Positions 35,424 to 44,274 of a DNA stretch of 48,432 bases are shown here, piece by piece (the stretch's first letter is position 1; each line of letters starts with the position of its first letter). Both the position numbers and the translations under genes were made by a program. The notes under the pieces were generated by a model. The model searched no databases. It had not been told where the DNA came from and saw only the letters and a program-made list of their open reading frames with translations. Source of the DNA: Candidatus Sumerlaeaceae bacterium (GTDB lineage Bacteria > Sumerlaeota > Sumerlaeia > Sumerlaeales > Sumerlaeaceae); contig JAIBAT010000096.1 in assembly GCA_019695055.1 (NCBI GenBank), positions 1 through 48,432 on the forward strand, written 5' to 3'.

Positions 35424-36748
35424 CCCGATGCAGATTTCCCGTCATACGTCGCCGGTTCTGGAACTGCCTGTTGCTGTTGGCGGTTTCCGTGCCGGCCGCT
35501 GCATTCGACCTGAATGGCTGGACATGGAAACGGCCCATCGAGAACCAGGGAGCCACAGGTTATGTCGGCCTGAATATCACGCCCGACGTTTTCGACCAAA
35601 GCCAGCCTTCGCTGAATGACCTCCGCATCCTCGATAAAAACGGTGGCCTGGTGCCGTTTATCATCAACTGGGAGCGCACGGCATCGCGGGAAAAACGTGA
35701 AGCCCGCTCACTGCAAATGATCAACGCCACGTTCGAAGCGGGCAAGTTTTCACGTGTGACCCTTGATTTCGGCGAGTCGGTCCAGAAGAGCCAGCTACAA
35801 GTGTCCCTTTCGGGGGACAACTATCGCCGCGCGGCCCTCATCGAAGGAAGCACGGATACGCTGGCCTGGGAATCCATCGCCGAGAAACAATGGTTGTTTG
35901 ACGTGTCCCTGCCCGACAGACGCTACAAATTCGACACGCTTAATTTTCCGGTGAACAACTTCCGCTATCTGCGCCTGACGGTGGAAAACATGCCCGACGA
36001 TCCGCGACGGATCACCATTGAAAATGTTTCGGCGCAGTTTGTGGTGACCACGCCAGGGAGATTGGAACCCATCGAAGCAAAACTCACGGCAACCCATGTG
36101 GACTCCTTTCGCGGTGACAGCATTTATGAATTTGACCTCGGCTACCGCAACCTGCCGGTTGCCGCAGTGGAATTCGGAGTGGAGAATCCATGGTTCCACC
36201 GCGCCTACGACCTGTCCGGTCGCAACAGCACTACGGAAACCCTGAGCGTGCGGGCCGAAAGCGGCACGCAGCAGCGCGAACGCGAATCGCCCTGGCAGGG
36301 AATCAGGGGCGGTGTGCTCTATCGGATCGGGGACCCGGAGAAAGTTAAGGAGTCGGTGAAAATCGGCGGGCTCGATGCGCCCTACAGGTACCTGCAACTT
36401 CGCATCCACAACGGCGATGATCGAGCGCTCAAACTGACCACCGCCACGGCGTTTCTGGGGAGCGCCCAACTCGCGTTTGATTACGAAACCGGCGAGGAGT
36501 ACACCCTTGCGGGCGGAAACAGTTCGGCAGGCGCGCCATCCTTTGATCTTGCGACCGCAAAACCGAAACTGCAGGCTGGTGTCGGGCCCAGGGTAACTCT
36601 CGGGGCCATCCAATGGCTGAATGATTCGCAACCGCAGGCACCGTGGACCGAACGCAATGCGGGTATTCTCTGGACTGGTTTGATTGTTGCCGCGGGAGCC
36701 ATGTTGTTTCTGGTGCTGAAAAACCTGAAGCAGACGGGTTCCCAGTAG
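35420..36748 (+). CDS. DUF3999 exported protein
   Basis: A 442-residue protein with a signal peptide (CLLLLAVSVPAAAFDLNGW), a beta-rich periplasmic part (for example WKRPIENQGATGYVGLNITPDVFDQSQPSLNDLRI) and a C-terminal membrane helix (ILWTGLIVAAGAMLFLVLKNL). This is the DUF3999 arrangement. It starts at 35420 in a 4-bp overlap with the DUF2339 gene; GGAGG lies upstream. A longer in-frame opening from 35165 is not used. The two proteins probably form a membrane complex of unknown function. Confidence 0.85.
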   Translation: MTRCRFPVIRRRFWNCLLLLAVSVPAAAFDLNGWTWKRPIENQGATGYVGLNITPDVFDQSQPSLNDLRILDKNGGLVPFIINWERTASREKREARSLQMINATFEAGKFSRVTLDFGESVQKSQLQVSLSGDNYRRAALIEGSTDTLAWESIAEKQWLFDVSLPDRRYKFDTLNFPVNNFRYLRLTVENMPDDPRRITIENVSAQFVVTTPGRLEPIEAKLTATHVDSFRGDSIYEFDLGYRNLPVAAVEFGVENPWFHRAYDLSGRNSTTETLSVRAESGTQQRERESPWQGIRGGVLYRIGDPEKVKESVKIGGLDAPYRYLQLRIHNGDDRALKLTTATAFLGSAQLAFDYETGEEYTLAGGNSSAGAPSFDLATAKPKLQAGVGPRVTLGAIQWLNDSQPQAPWTERNAGILWTGLIVAAGAMLFLVLKNLKQTGSQ

Positions 36749-36762
36749 GCAGATCAGCCACG

Positions 36763-37932
36763 ATGCCTGTCCAACGAGGAGCTCGCAGAAACTGCCGGAC
36801 AAGACGCCTGCCCCGTTATGCGATTGCGATACTTGCGTTACTGGCCATTCCAGCAAGTGCCCATGCCAATGCGGGGACAGCATTTATGTGGGCAACGTTC
36901 GGGCACCAAACAGTGGGGAATTTCCTCATTGGTATCTTTGAAGGCCTGCTTGTTGCCAGATTCTTCAAGATTCCCACTGGTCGCGCCGTTGGAATCCTGA
37001 TCCTGGCCAATTACGTTTCAGGTATCTCAGGGTTCATTCTCGCGAATCTCAGCGCCTTTTGGGCAAACGATGGCAACCCACTTTCGCATCTTGGCGCCAA
37101 AGTTGCACTCGCCTTCCTGGTTACCTACATCACCACGCTTATCCTGGAATGGCCGTTCTGCTATTGGATGGCCTCCAAGCCGGATCGGGCGCGCAAGGCA
37201 ACCATCATTAACTTCACGGCTCAATCCTGTTCCTACCTCCTTATTGTACTACCCTTTCTGCTCTACTCCAGCAATCTGACTTTGCTGTCGAACGCTCGAA
37301 TCGAATCGAACGTCGAATTTGCCAAGAAGCCGGTGGGGTGGGTCTATTACCTTAGCCGTGAGTCTGGCGATGTTTGCCGAATTCGCACCGATGGAACTGG
37401 CCAGGAGCTGATTACCCGGCTGCAGGAGGAACAACGCGAGGGGGTCTTGGTGTGGCATCGGGATGCGTTGTCGGAACCGTGGAAACTCCTTCTCGTCAAC
37501 GGCTGGGGGCCAGATCCGTATGACGTTATGACAACGGTCCCGGTAACTCATAAATCCACGGAGCGAGCTTCAGCACTTACTCATACAAATTTTTTTATGG
37601 CATCTCATAGGGCCCTCGACCTTCAGGACACAAGTACTCTGAATCGTTGGGCAGCCGGTTCTTTTGGTTGGGCCACCCCCGGATTGCGATTCTGGCAAAC
37701 GACCGACAAGTTGGACGACACCCTCTACTTTGGCCAAGGCATTTGGAAAGCTGAAGGCATTGGCCTGGAAACCGTCGGCAACTCATGGCGTTGCGGATTC
37801 CCAACAGTGCTACCTTCCGGGCAGATTGTTTGCCAGTTTGGTGACAACATCTTCCTGTTTGATCCCGAAACAAGGCAATTGGGATTCCTTGCCACAGGAG
37901 AGAATCCTGCGGTCATCGTTCCTGATGGCTAA
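36763..37932 (+). CDS. Membrane protein of unknown function
   Basis: A 389-residue protein. An N-terminal hydrophobic segment ends AHANA and may be a signal peptide or first TM; about four TM helices follow to residue 165. A soluble C-terminal part of about 200 residues begins AKKPVGWVYYLSRESGDVCRIRTDGTGQEL and ends with strand-like repeats (GQGIWKAEGIGL, VCQFGDNIFLFDPETRQLGFLATGENPAVI) that resemble beta-propeller blades. No family was recognised. It starts 14 bp after the DUF3999 stop, so it may belong to that operon. Confidence 0.65.
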   Translation: MPVQRGARRNCRTRRLPRYAIAILALLAIPASAHANAGTAFMWATFGHQTVGNFLIGIFEGLLVARFFKIPTGRAVGILILANYVSGISGFILANLSAFWANDGNPLSHLGAKVALAFLVTYITTLILEWPFCYWMASKPDRARKATIINFTAQSCSYLLIVLPFLLYSSNLTLLSNARIESNVEFAKKPVGWVYYLSRESGDVCRIRTDGTGQELITRLQEEQREGVLVWHRDALSEPWKLLLVNGWGPDPYDVMTTVPVTHKSTERASALTHTNFFMASHRALDLQDTSTLNRWAAGSFGWATPGLRFWQTTDKLDDTLYFGQGIWKAEGIGLETVGNSWRCGFPTVLPSGQIVCQFGDNIFLFDPETRQLGFLATGENPAVIVPDG

Positions 37933-37972
37933 GCTGGCTACCGTGGGATTTGGGCACCGCCGGGTACCAGCT
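37932..37972. terminator. Hairpin between convergent genes
   Basis: AGCTGG-C-TACC (37932-37942) pairs with GGTA-CCAGCT (37963-37972) with one bulged C and a 20-nt loop. It spans the gap between the unknown membrane protein and the Y-family polymerase and could slow transcription from both sides. No T-tract. Confidence 0.4.
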
Positions 37973-39212
37973 ATTCCGGCATGTCCAGATCCGGGATGGA
38001 CGTGAAGCCAATGCGGGCGGGGGCGGCGTCGCGGGTGGTGTGCATGGCGGCGGGGTATATGGCGTGCAGGCCATATTTATTGTTGAGGGAGTCCATGGCG
38101 CGGGCGAGCTTCTGGCGCTTCTGCTCCTGGGGGAAGAGGGGCAGGGGTATAAGATCCTCCTTCTCGAGGTCGTGAAGGGTGACTCCAACACAGTGGGGTA
38201 CGCCGGAAAGCGTGGGTGGCCAGCGGTCTGTGAACAGGTGGATTAGCTCCAACGTGTCGACACTGGATTCCAGGGGAATGTCGATGCTCCAGTCGCCGCC
38301 ACCGTGGAACTTGATCCAGATGGTCATCTTGCGGGCCAGCCAGCCGACATGGCGGCTGCGGGCGGCGGCCTTGTGGATGAGACGGGCGAGGACGGCGCGG
38401 GCACCGTCGGCGGTGCGGAGTTCGGGGGGCATGACATGCTGGTGGCCGATGGATCGTTTGCGGGTGGGGGCCTCCTGCGGGTCGTCACCGCGCAGCCAAC
38501 GGTGGTAGCGCAGGCCCACGACGCTTCCCCAGGCGTCCACCATGGCGCGCTCGTCGAGGGCGAGGAGGTGGGCCATGGTGGTGATGCCGCGGCGGCGCAG
38601 GCGCTCCTCCATGCGGGGGCCGATGCCGCAGAGATCCCGGGGCACGAGACCGAGGATCTTGTGGGGCAGGTCGGCGCGGGAGATGGTGACGAGGCCGTCG
38701 GGTTTCTGCATATCGGCGGCGAGCTTTGCCAGAAATCTATTGGTGGCCAGCCCGATGGAACAGCGGAGGCACTCCCCCACCCGGGAGTAGATCACCTCCT
38801 TGACGCAACGGGCAAGGGCAAGGGCCGCCTCGGGATGTTGCTGGCTGCCGACGAGGCGGCAGGACATTTCATCGATGGAAAAGACCTGGTGAACGGGAAG
38901 GACAGACTCGACGGCGGCGATGATGCGATGGTGAAAGCGAACGTAAGCGTCGGTACGGGTGGATACGAAGACGATGCCGGGGCACATGCGGCGGGCCTCG
39001 GCGACGTTGGTGCCGGTTTTCACGCCATAAGCCTTGGCTTCGTAACTGGCGGCGATGCAGCAGGTGGTGTCAGTCTCGACGGGAATGACAGCGACGGGGC
39101 GGCCACGAAGGGCGGGATTAAGCTGCTGCTCGACGGAGGCAAAATAGGAGTTCAGGTCGAGGAAGAGGGTCGTGAAATGGGACTCGGGCAGGGCTGGTGG
39201 AGGCGCAGGCAT
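37971..39212 (-). CDS. Y-family (DinB-like) translesion DNA polymerase
   Basis: A 413-residue polymerase. FLDLNSYFASVEQQLNPALRGRPVAV and CCIAASYEAKAYGVKTGTNVAEA mark the palm and fingers; the catalytic acids are in FLDLN and SIDEMSC; then CSIGLATNRFLAKLAADMQKPDGL and a little-finger domain to about 345. The usual SIDEAYLD-type segment reads SIDEMSCRL, an uncommon version; the Asp-Glu pair is kept. It should bypass DNA lesions. An SOS box sits 26 bp upstream of the ATG, and no good Shine-Dalgarno is present. Confidence 0.9.
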   Translation of the reverse strand: MPAPPPALPESHFTTLFLDLNSYFASVEQQLNPALRGRPVAVIPVETDTTCCIAASYEAKAYGVKTGTNVAEARRMCPGIVFVSTRTDAYVRFHHRIIAAVESVLPVHQVFSIDEMSCRLVGSQQHPEAALALARCVKEVIYSRVGECLRCSIGLATNRFLAKLAADMQKPDGLVTISRADLPHKILGLVPRDLCGIGPRMEERLRRRGITTMAHLLALDERAMVDAWGSVVGLRYHRWLRGDDPQEAPTRKRSIGHQHVMPPELRTADGARAVLARLIHKAAARSRHVGWLARKMTIWIKFHGGGDWSIDIPLESSVDTLELIHLFTDRWPPTLSGVPHCVGVTLHDLEKEDLIPLPLFPQEQKRQKLARAMDSLNNKYGLHAIYPAAMHTTRDAAPARIGFTSIPDLDMPE

Positions 39213-39237
39213 TGCAATGAGGTATTAGCGTGGCAAT

Positions 39238-39249
39238 GAACATTTGTTC
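39238..39249. promoter_or_regulatory. LexA (SOS) box, GAAC-ATTT-GTTC
   Basis: GAACATTTGTTC is a perfect inverted repeat of the GAAC-N4-GTTC type bound by LexA in Gram-positive and several other lineages. It ends 26 bp from the polymerase start, so LexA should repress this damage-tolerance gene until DNA is damaged. A second palindrome TTATCG-G-CGATAA (39255-39267) adjoins it and has no assigned role. Confidence 0.75.
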
Positions 39250-39290
39250 TAATTTTATCGGCGATAATATTAGCGGGAATTGGGAGACTT

Positions 39291-41417
39291 TCAGGGCCAG
39301 TCGAAGGAGACGGGTGACTGGGAGGCGTCGTGGCGGGTCAGGCGGAGGCGGGGTTTGCCAGCCACGTTGGAAAGTTCGTAGATTTCGCGAAGGGCTCCCT
39401 CGCTGACGGTGATTTCCGTGACGGGGTGGCTGTCGGATGTCTGGTGGCTGACGACAATCTGGCGGGATTCGGTGGGGTTGGCGTCGAATTCGGTCAGTGT
39501 CACGAATTCGGCGGCTGTCCCCTGCTGGCGGGTGAGGGAGGCCGGACAGGGCCGGGGAGGATTGCCAGTCAGACCCTCTGCCAGATAAACCTGGGACGAT
39601 GTGGGCAGTATGTGGGTCTGGCGGATGGTGGATTTGCCTGTGGCGTAGTTCACGATCCAGGGGTCGGTGGCGGTCGCAGTCCGCAGGTTCTTGAGATGCT
39701 GGTATCCGGCGCATGTGGAGAGAGGGTCACTTTTCGACAGTGGAAGGTTGGTGGCGGGGACACCGTCCACGTGCCAGGCGAGATCATAGGTGTGGGATGT
39801 GGGGCTATCGGCAGTCGCGATATCAAGAAGATATCCGGGTTTCACGATGACGGTGCGGGCAAGTTGGACGCCTTTGACGGCGGTGTCGCATTCGGCCCGG
39901 GCGGCGGTGACTCCTCCCTTCTCGGCGAGGAATGAGAGGCTCCCCTTCGCGGGTTGCTGGCTTTGCTGGTCCACGATGATGGTGTTGTGGGCAAGAGTCG
40001 TCTTGTACCACTCGCGATGGAGGGGCACGCTGTAAGCGAGGCGCCCGGGATCGGGGATGATTTCGCGACCGCCGGCGTGAACGATGAGTCCCAGCTTGTC
40101 GGGGTGGCCGTGTGCGCCGCCGTGGGGGCCATATTTTAGATAGACGCAAAGGGGTGTGGTGGTGGAGCCCGCGCGGATCATGGCGCCACCGATGCCGGGG
40201 AAATCCCGGGTGGCGGCGGGCTGGGGCGGCGATTTGGGCAGGGAATCCGCGCCCAAGAGCAGTGCGTTGGAACCCTTTCGCCCGCCGACTGACGCGACCG
40301 TGGCGTATCGGGGATCCCCCATGACGCCAAAGGCTATCTCATACAAGTCGTCCTGCCTGCCGATGGAAAGAATGTCTGAATCATTGATGGCCGGGAAAGT
40401 GCCGTCGGGGAAGGTGAAGTCGAGGGGTGCATCGAAGAGGGATTTGAAAACCGGATCGGTGAAGTAGTCGATCCCCGCCTGGCGGGCCGCCAGGGCTGTA
40501 TAGAGGATGGCCTCAAGGGCATAAAAATGGTAGCCAGGCGTGCCCTCGTACCAAAAGCCGTCGGGGAGGACGCTGAACTCCAGTTGAAAATCGAGTCCGC
40601 TGCGGCCGGTGAGTGCGCGCTGGAACAGGGTGTCGTCGCCGATGACCCGGCCAATGCAGGCCATGGCGGCGTTGTGCCACGACTGCCAGTTGCTGACGCC
40701 GCGATCATTGCGGCGAATGGTGCGGGCGGCCTGGCGGAGGAATCGGTCCTCGATGCGGCGGCGGTCGCGGGGGCTTAGACATTCGGCGTTGTAAATCAGA
40801 TCGTAACCCCAAGCCACGCCAATGAGATGAACGGATTCGTCGAGGGTCTGGGCGAGGACGCGCCCGCCAGTGACGGCGCCGCCTCCGCGGTAGTCGTGGA
40901 TGGGGAAGGAGGTGTAGGCGTCGGCATAGGCGACGAGTATGTCGCGGGCGCGGCTGGCGTATTTGGTATCGCTGGTCAGCGCGTAGGCGAGGCCCAGTGT
41001 TTTTACGTTTTTCCAGTTCTCGATATGGGTTCGGGCGGCGATGACCTCGTCGTAGGGCCAACCGACGTATTCCTTGTGGCATTGGGGACAAAGATGCCTG
41101 CCATCCTGGTAATCGAGTTTGCAGCCGCAGGACTTACAGGCATAGTGCTGGCTCCACTGGCCGGGAATGGACGGCACGGCGAGGGGCGTGGCGATGGCGG
41201 CGTTGGCATTGGCCACGAGAGAGGAAAGAATTCGGCCGGCCCATGGCTGCCGGGCGGCGCGCTGGCGAACGCGGGCGATGGCCTCCGCATCCATAAACAG
41301 GCAGGGGTGCTGGAGCGTCGCGGTCGTGGGCTGCGGCTCAGGTTCGGCCGGAACAATTCGCGCTCCTAATAGGAGCACGATTGCCACGGCTGCAATCAAT
41401 GGGCGGGTGATGCTCAA
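39291..41417 (-). CDS. Exported heparinase II/III-like polysaccharide lyase
   Basis: A 708-residue protein: signal peptide (LIAAVAIVLLLGARIVPA), then a zinc-ribbon-like insert near residues 93-116 (CKSCGCKLDY ... LCPQCHKEY), an alpha/alpha-toroid part (NWQSWHNAAMACIGR, FWYEGTPGYHFYALEA) and a beta-sandwich with GPHGGAHGHPDKLGL. These hold the Asn/His, Tyr and His positions expected for heparinase II/III-type catalysis. Such lyases cleave acidic polysaccharides by beta-elimination. The start is a TTG at 41417, chosen because the signal peptide begins there; no ATG lies close. The polymerase gene follows after 78 bp. Confidence 0.85.
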   Translation of the reverse strand: MSITRPLIAAVAIVLLLGARIVPAEPEPQPTTATLQHPCLFMDAEAIARVRQRAARQPWAGRILSSLVANANAAIATPLAVPSIPGQWSQHYACKSCGCKLDYQDGRHLCPQCHKEYVGWPYDEVIAARTHIENWKNVKTLGLAYALTSDTKYASRARDILVAYADAYTSFPIHDYRGGGAVTGGRVLAQTLDESVHLIGVAWGYDLIYNAECLSPRDRRRIEDRFLRQAARTIRRNDRGVSNWQSWHNAAMACIGRVIGDDTLFQRALTGRSGLDFQLEFSVLPDGFWYEGTPGYHFYALEAILYTALAARQAGIDYFTDPVFKSLFDAPLDFTFPDGTFPAINDSDILSIGRQDDLYEIAFGVMGDPRYATVASVGGRKGSNALLLGADSLPKSPPQPAATRDFPGIGGAMIRAGSTTTPLCVYLKYGPHGGAHGHPDKLGLIVHAGGREIIPDPGRLAYSVPLHREWYKTTLAHNTIIVDQQSQQPAKGSLSFLAEKGGVTAARAECDTAVKGVQLARTVIVKPGYLLDIATADSPTSHTYDLAWHVDGVPATNLPLSKSDPLSTCAGYQHLKNLRTATATDPWIVNYATGKSTIRQTHILPTSSQVYLAEGLTGNPPRPCPASLTRQQGTAAEFVTLTEFDANPTESRQIVVSHQTSDSHPVTEITVSEGALREIYELSNVAGKPRLRLTRHDASQSPVSFDWP

Positions 41418-41542
41418 GCGGGTTCTCGCCAGTATCTGGAGGCCAGACGCGGGGTGGCGGGCAAGGAAATTCGCCTTGAGATGGGGGGCGTGGCGTGCAT
41501 TCTCGGCAGCCGAATAACATCATCGCGAGGCGGAGGGTGCCG

Positions 41543-41893
41543 GTGTCAGATAGCTCAGGGCGGGACTATGGGGAGTGGATCGGGGATTTGCTGCAGAACC
41601 CCGCAAGCTGCGGCGCGAAGGGGTGGTTCTTCTACCTGGCAGCACTGCCCATCCTGATCATCTGCGGCCTGCTGGGGCTGGCGATCTTTCGGCCGGGGAC
41701 CTATCCCAAGATTGTGCTGATCGCACCGGGGCTTATCCTGGGGGCGATTGTCATCACGATTTACGGATGGATTCTCTACAAGCTGCCGGCGATCGTGGGT
41801 ATCCTGCTTTCACTGGTTATCGCGGTGCCGGGATACATGATCTCCTATAATTTTGTGATGGAGCTGTTTGGGGGATTGCGGCGGGCGTTTTAG
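41543..41893 (+). CDS. Small membrane protein of unknown function
   Basis: A 116-residue protein with a short polar N-terminus and three TM helices (about 30-49, 54-74, 80-100). The GTG at 41543 is preferred over the ATG at 41495 because GGAGG is 6 nt upstream. No family was recognised. It is convergent with the DUF5684 gene. Confidence 0.6.
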   Translation: MSDSSGRDYGEWIGDLLQNPASCGAKGWFFYLAALPILIICGLLGLAIFRPGTYPKIVLIAPGLILGAIVITIYGWILYKLPAIVGILLSLVIAVPGYMISYNFVMELFGGLRRAF

Positions 41894-41914
41894 CCGCCCC
41901 ATTGGTGTGGGTGA

Positions 41915-42253
41915 CTACCCCACGTAAACGGCGTCGCCAAAAGCAAGAACCGGAAAGAATATCATCGGCAGAAACAAGAGTCCCAGGGTGAATCCAATCC
42001 CCTTGCCGAAGTTTTCCGCCAAGCCGGCTATCATGACGACGTTGACGATGACATTCACGATGGGGATGATGCAAAGTATAAGCCACCAGCCGGGCTTGCC
42101 AGCAATCTTAAGCATTATGTATAGATTGAGGATCGGAACAATGGACGTCCAACCAGGCTGACCGGCCTTTGCGAACACGATCCAGAGGGACGCAATCATC
42201 AGGAAGATCAGCGACACCATGACGACAAGTAATACTATGAACCCGATTTCCAT
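41915..42253 (-). CDS. DUF5684-type small membrane protein
   Basis: A 112-residue protein with three to four TM helices: an N-terminal hydrophobic pair, the KAGQPGWTSIVPILNLYIMLKIAGKPGWWLIL stretch (about residues 31-60) and an ending in LAFGDAVYVG. This matches DUF5684, found in many bacteria with unknown function. Start 42253 has GGAGGAGAG upstream, which rules out the longer frame from 42304. Confidence 0.8.
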   Translation of the reverse strand: MEIGFIVLLVVMVSLIFLMIASLWIVFAKAGQPGWTSIVPILNLYIMLKIAGKPGWWLILCIIPIVNVIVNVVMIAGLAENFGKGIGFTLGLLFLPMIFFPVLAFGDAVYVG

Positions 42254-42276
42254 ACCAAACTCTCCTCCCCAAAGTG

Positions 42277-42304
42277 GGTATACCAAGGTTGCAGACTGTG
42301 ACAA
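42277..42304 (-). promoter_or_regulatory. Sigma70-like promoter for the DUF5684 gene
   Basis: On the minus strand TTGTCA (42304-42299) and TATACC (42282-42277) are 16 bp apart and lie 24 bp before the ATG. -35 matches 5 of 6 consensus bases, -10 matches 4. No other motif was found in the 184-bp gap to rnhA except a CCACC/GGTGG hairpin at about 42403-42421. Confidence 0.45.
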
Positions 42305-42437
42305 GATGAGGGAACAGCGACGGGCAGAGTCAAGTGTTTAGTGGCCCGAATGGGCATCCTCAATCACCCACCGCGTCATTTGCCCGTGGCTTTTCGTTTG
42401 CAACCCACCGCCCCCCTGGTGGCAATAGGCGCCAACA

Positions 42438-43319
42438 ATGACACTCTCACCAGAACTCAAGAAGCTGCTGCAGCAGACCCTCAAGATTCGGGGGTCTGAA
42501 GTCCCGCTGCACCGGATCATGGACATACTCGCGACGCCGGATGGCGACGTGAGCCAGGCCATCAACCGGTTTCGCGACATTAATGATCCGGATTTGCGGC
42601 GGGCGTTTCACAACTGCGCGGTGCTGCTGCGGGAAATGGCGAATGAAGCCGGGCTGAGGGCTGCGTGGGAAACGGGAAGTGCACCGTCGTCGAACCCCAC
42701 GCCTTCGGGGACTTCGGCAAGCGGCAGCGCTTCGAAACCAAAGACCGAGAAGAAGCCCGCGGAGAAGAAGGTCAAATTTCGCCCCGAGGAACTGGAGAAC
42801 TTTGAAGACGACGCCTCGCGGGACCAGGTGCGCGTGGCTAAGGTTTACGTGGACGGCGCGAGCAAGGGCAATCCGGGTGATGCCGGTATTGGCGTCGCGC
42901 TGATGACCATGGACGGTAAGAAGATTGGCCAAATTTCGCGGGCCATTGGGAAGGCCACCAACAACATCGCGGAATACACGGCCCTCATCGAGGCCATGAA
43001 GCTGGCGCAGCGGATGGGCGTGAAAACGCTGAATGTGCTGGGCGACAGCGAACTCATGGTGCGCCAGATGACGGGCGTTTACAAGATCAAGAACCCGGAA
43101 ATCCTGGCGAAAGCCAAGGAGGCGCAACAGTTGCGGAAGGGGTTCGAGAAGTTCAGCATCAGCTACATTGCGCGCGAGCACAACGCGCTGGCCGATGCAC
43201 TTTCGACGGCACAGCTTAAGCAGCGGGAGAAGGCCCCGGAGCCGGATGGAACAGCGGCGGATTTCGCAGATTTGCTGGGGGAAATCGTGGAGGATCCGGA
43301 CGAGGGTGCAACCGACTAA
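42438..43319 (+). CDS. Ribonuclease HI family protein
   Basis: A 293-residue protein. Residues 1-75 are helical and unassigned; 76-115 are a Ser/Pro/Lys-rich linker; 135-257 are an RNase H domain with the four acidic residues D139 (YVDGASKGNPG), E179 (NIAEYTALI), D203 (LGDSELMV) and D253 (HNALADAL). It should cleave RNA in RNA:DNA hybrids. The spacing of the residues and the short form without the basic protrusion resemble the reverse-transcriptase-like RNase HI subfamily. The N-terminal domain is not part of ordinary RnhA. Confidence 0.9.
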   Translation: MTLSPELKKLLQQTLKIRGSEVPLHRIMDILATPDGDVSQAINRFRDINDPDLRRAFHNCAVLLREMANEAGLRAAWETGSAPSSNPTPSGTSASGSASKPKTEKKPAEKKVKFRPEELENFEDDASRDQVRVAKVYVDGASKGNPGDAGIGVALMTMDGKKIGQISRAIGKATNNIAEYTALIEAMKLAQRMGVKTLNVLGDSELMVRQMTGVYKIKNPEILAKAKEAQQLRKGFEKFSISYIAREHNALADALSTAQLKQREKAPEPDGTAADFADLLGEIVEDPDEGATD

Positions 43320-43349
43320 ATCCTGCAATGCTTCCACGACCTCGCGCCT

Positions 43350-44213
43350 ATGACGGTCACGGATAATCAACGTCCCCGTTCACTGAGGCATGTGGTTTGG
43401 ACGCGCCTCAAGCGCAACCGCGCGGCGATGGCAGGTGGGGTGGTTTTCGCTATGGTGTTGGTACTGGCAGTCGGCGGAATCTTTGCCTGCGTGGGCACGT
43501 TTAACCTCCAGACCAATGATGTGCGAATTTCGCCGGATGGGGCCCACTGGTGTGGCACGGACGATTTGGGGCGGGACATTCTGGCCCGGATCCTTTACGG
43601 GGCGCACCTGACCCTGGGCACGGGATTGGCCATTGTTCTGCTGGCGGGATTGGCCGGCGTGCCGCTGGGCCTGGCGGCTGCGTATGCGGGCGGATGGTTC
43701 GACAATCTGTCCATGCGCATCATGGACATGATTCTCGCCTTCCCGTCCATCCTGCTGGCGCTGGCGATTGTGGCGGCGCTGGGGTTTAACCTGACGAACA
43801 TCGTGTTCGCCATCGGGCTGGTCTACATGCCGAAGTTTGCCCGCGTTACCCGGTCCGCGGCGCAGGTGGAGAAGTCGCTGGACTACGTCCGTGCGGCCGA
43901 GGCGCTCGGTTGCGGGAAAGCGAGGATTCTGTTTCGTCACCTGCTGCCCAACTGCATCGCTCCGGTCATCGTGATGTGCACGCTGAGCCTGGCCACGGCG
44001 ATTCTGGAGGCCGCAGCGCTCTCGTTTCTCGGACTTGGGGCGCAGCCTCCCCTGCCGGAATGGGGACGCATGCTGAATGATGGGAGGCACATCTTTCAGA
44101 CGCATCCCCACGTGATGGTCTTTCCCGGACTGGCGCTGGCCTTGACCGTGCTGTCCATCAACCTGCTGGGCGATGGCCTGCGGGATGCGTTTGATACGCG
44201 AATGGCCCAGTAG
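43350..44213 (+). CDS. Dpp/OppC-type ABC transporter permease
   Basis: A 287-residue permease: N-terminal TM (MAGGVVFAMVLVLAVGGIFACV), GTDDLGRDILARILYGAHLTL typical of OppC/DppC, five further helices and the EAA loop ALGCGKARILFRHLLPNCIAPV. It should form part of a peptide or nickel importer with an OppB-type partner and two ATPases, none of which is nearby. A binding protein of the matching family is at 30437, 11 kb away. It starts 30 bp after rnhA. Confidence 0.9.
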   Translation: MTVTDNQRPRSLRHVVWTRLKRNRAAMAGGVVFAMVLVLAVGGIFACVGTFNLQTNDVRISPDGAHWCGTDDLGRDILARILYGAHLTLGTGLAIVLLAGLAGVPLGLAAAYAGGWFDNLSMRIMDMILAFPSILLALAIVAALGFNLTNIVFAIGLVYMPKFARVTRSAAQVEKSLDYVRAAEALGCGKARILFRHLLPNCIAPVIVMCTLSLATAILEAAALSFLGLGAQPPLPEWGRMLNDGRHIFQTHPHVMVFPGLALALTVLSINLLGDGLRDAFDTRMAQ

Positions 44214-44274
44214 GCACAGGCGTAGAATGGGAACAGCATTTGAAAACCGATGCAAAACTCAGGGAGACAGCCTC

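Noticed and set aside
38304..39239. 311-residue plus-strand frame over the Y-family polymerase
   Set aside because: Antisense; Gly/Ala/Asp-rich without motifs, while the minus strand encodes a complete polymerase.
42447..43370. 307-residue open frame antisense to the RNase HI gene
   Set aside because: Shadow of a gene with all four catalytic residues.
43380..44255. 291-residue open frame antisense to the permease
   Set aside because: His/Gln/Arg-rich translation typical of the opposite strand of a GC-rich membrane-protein gene.
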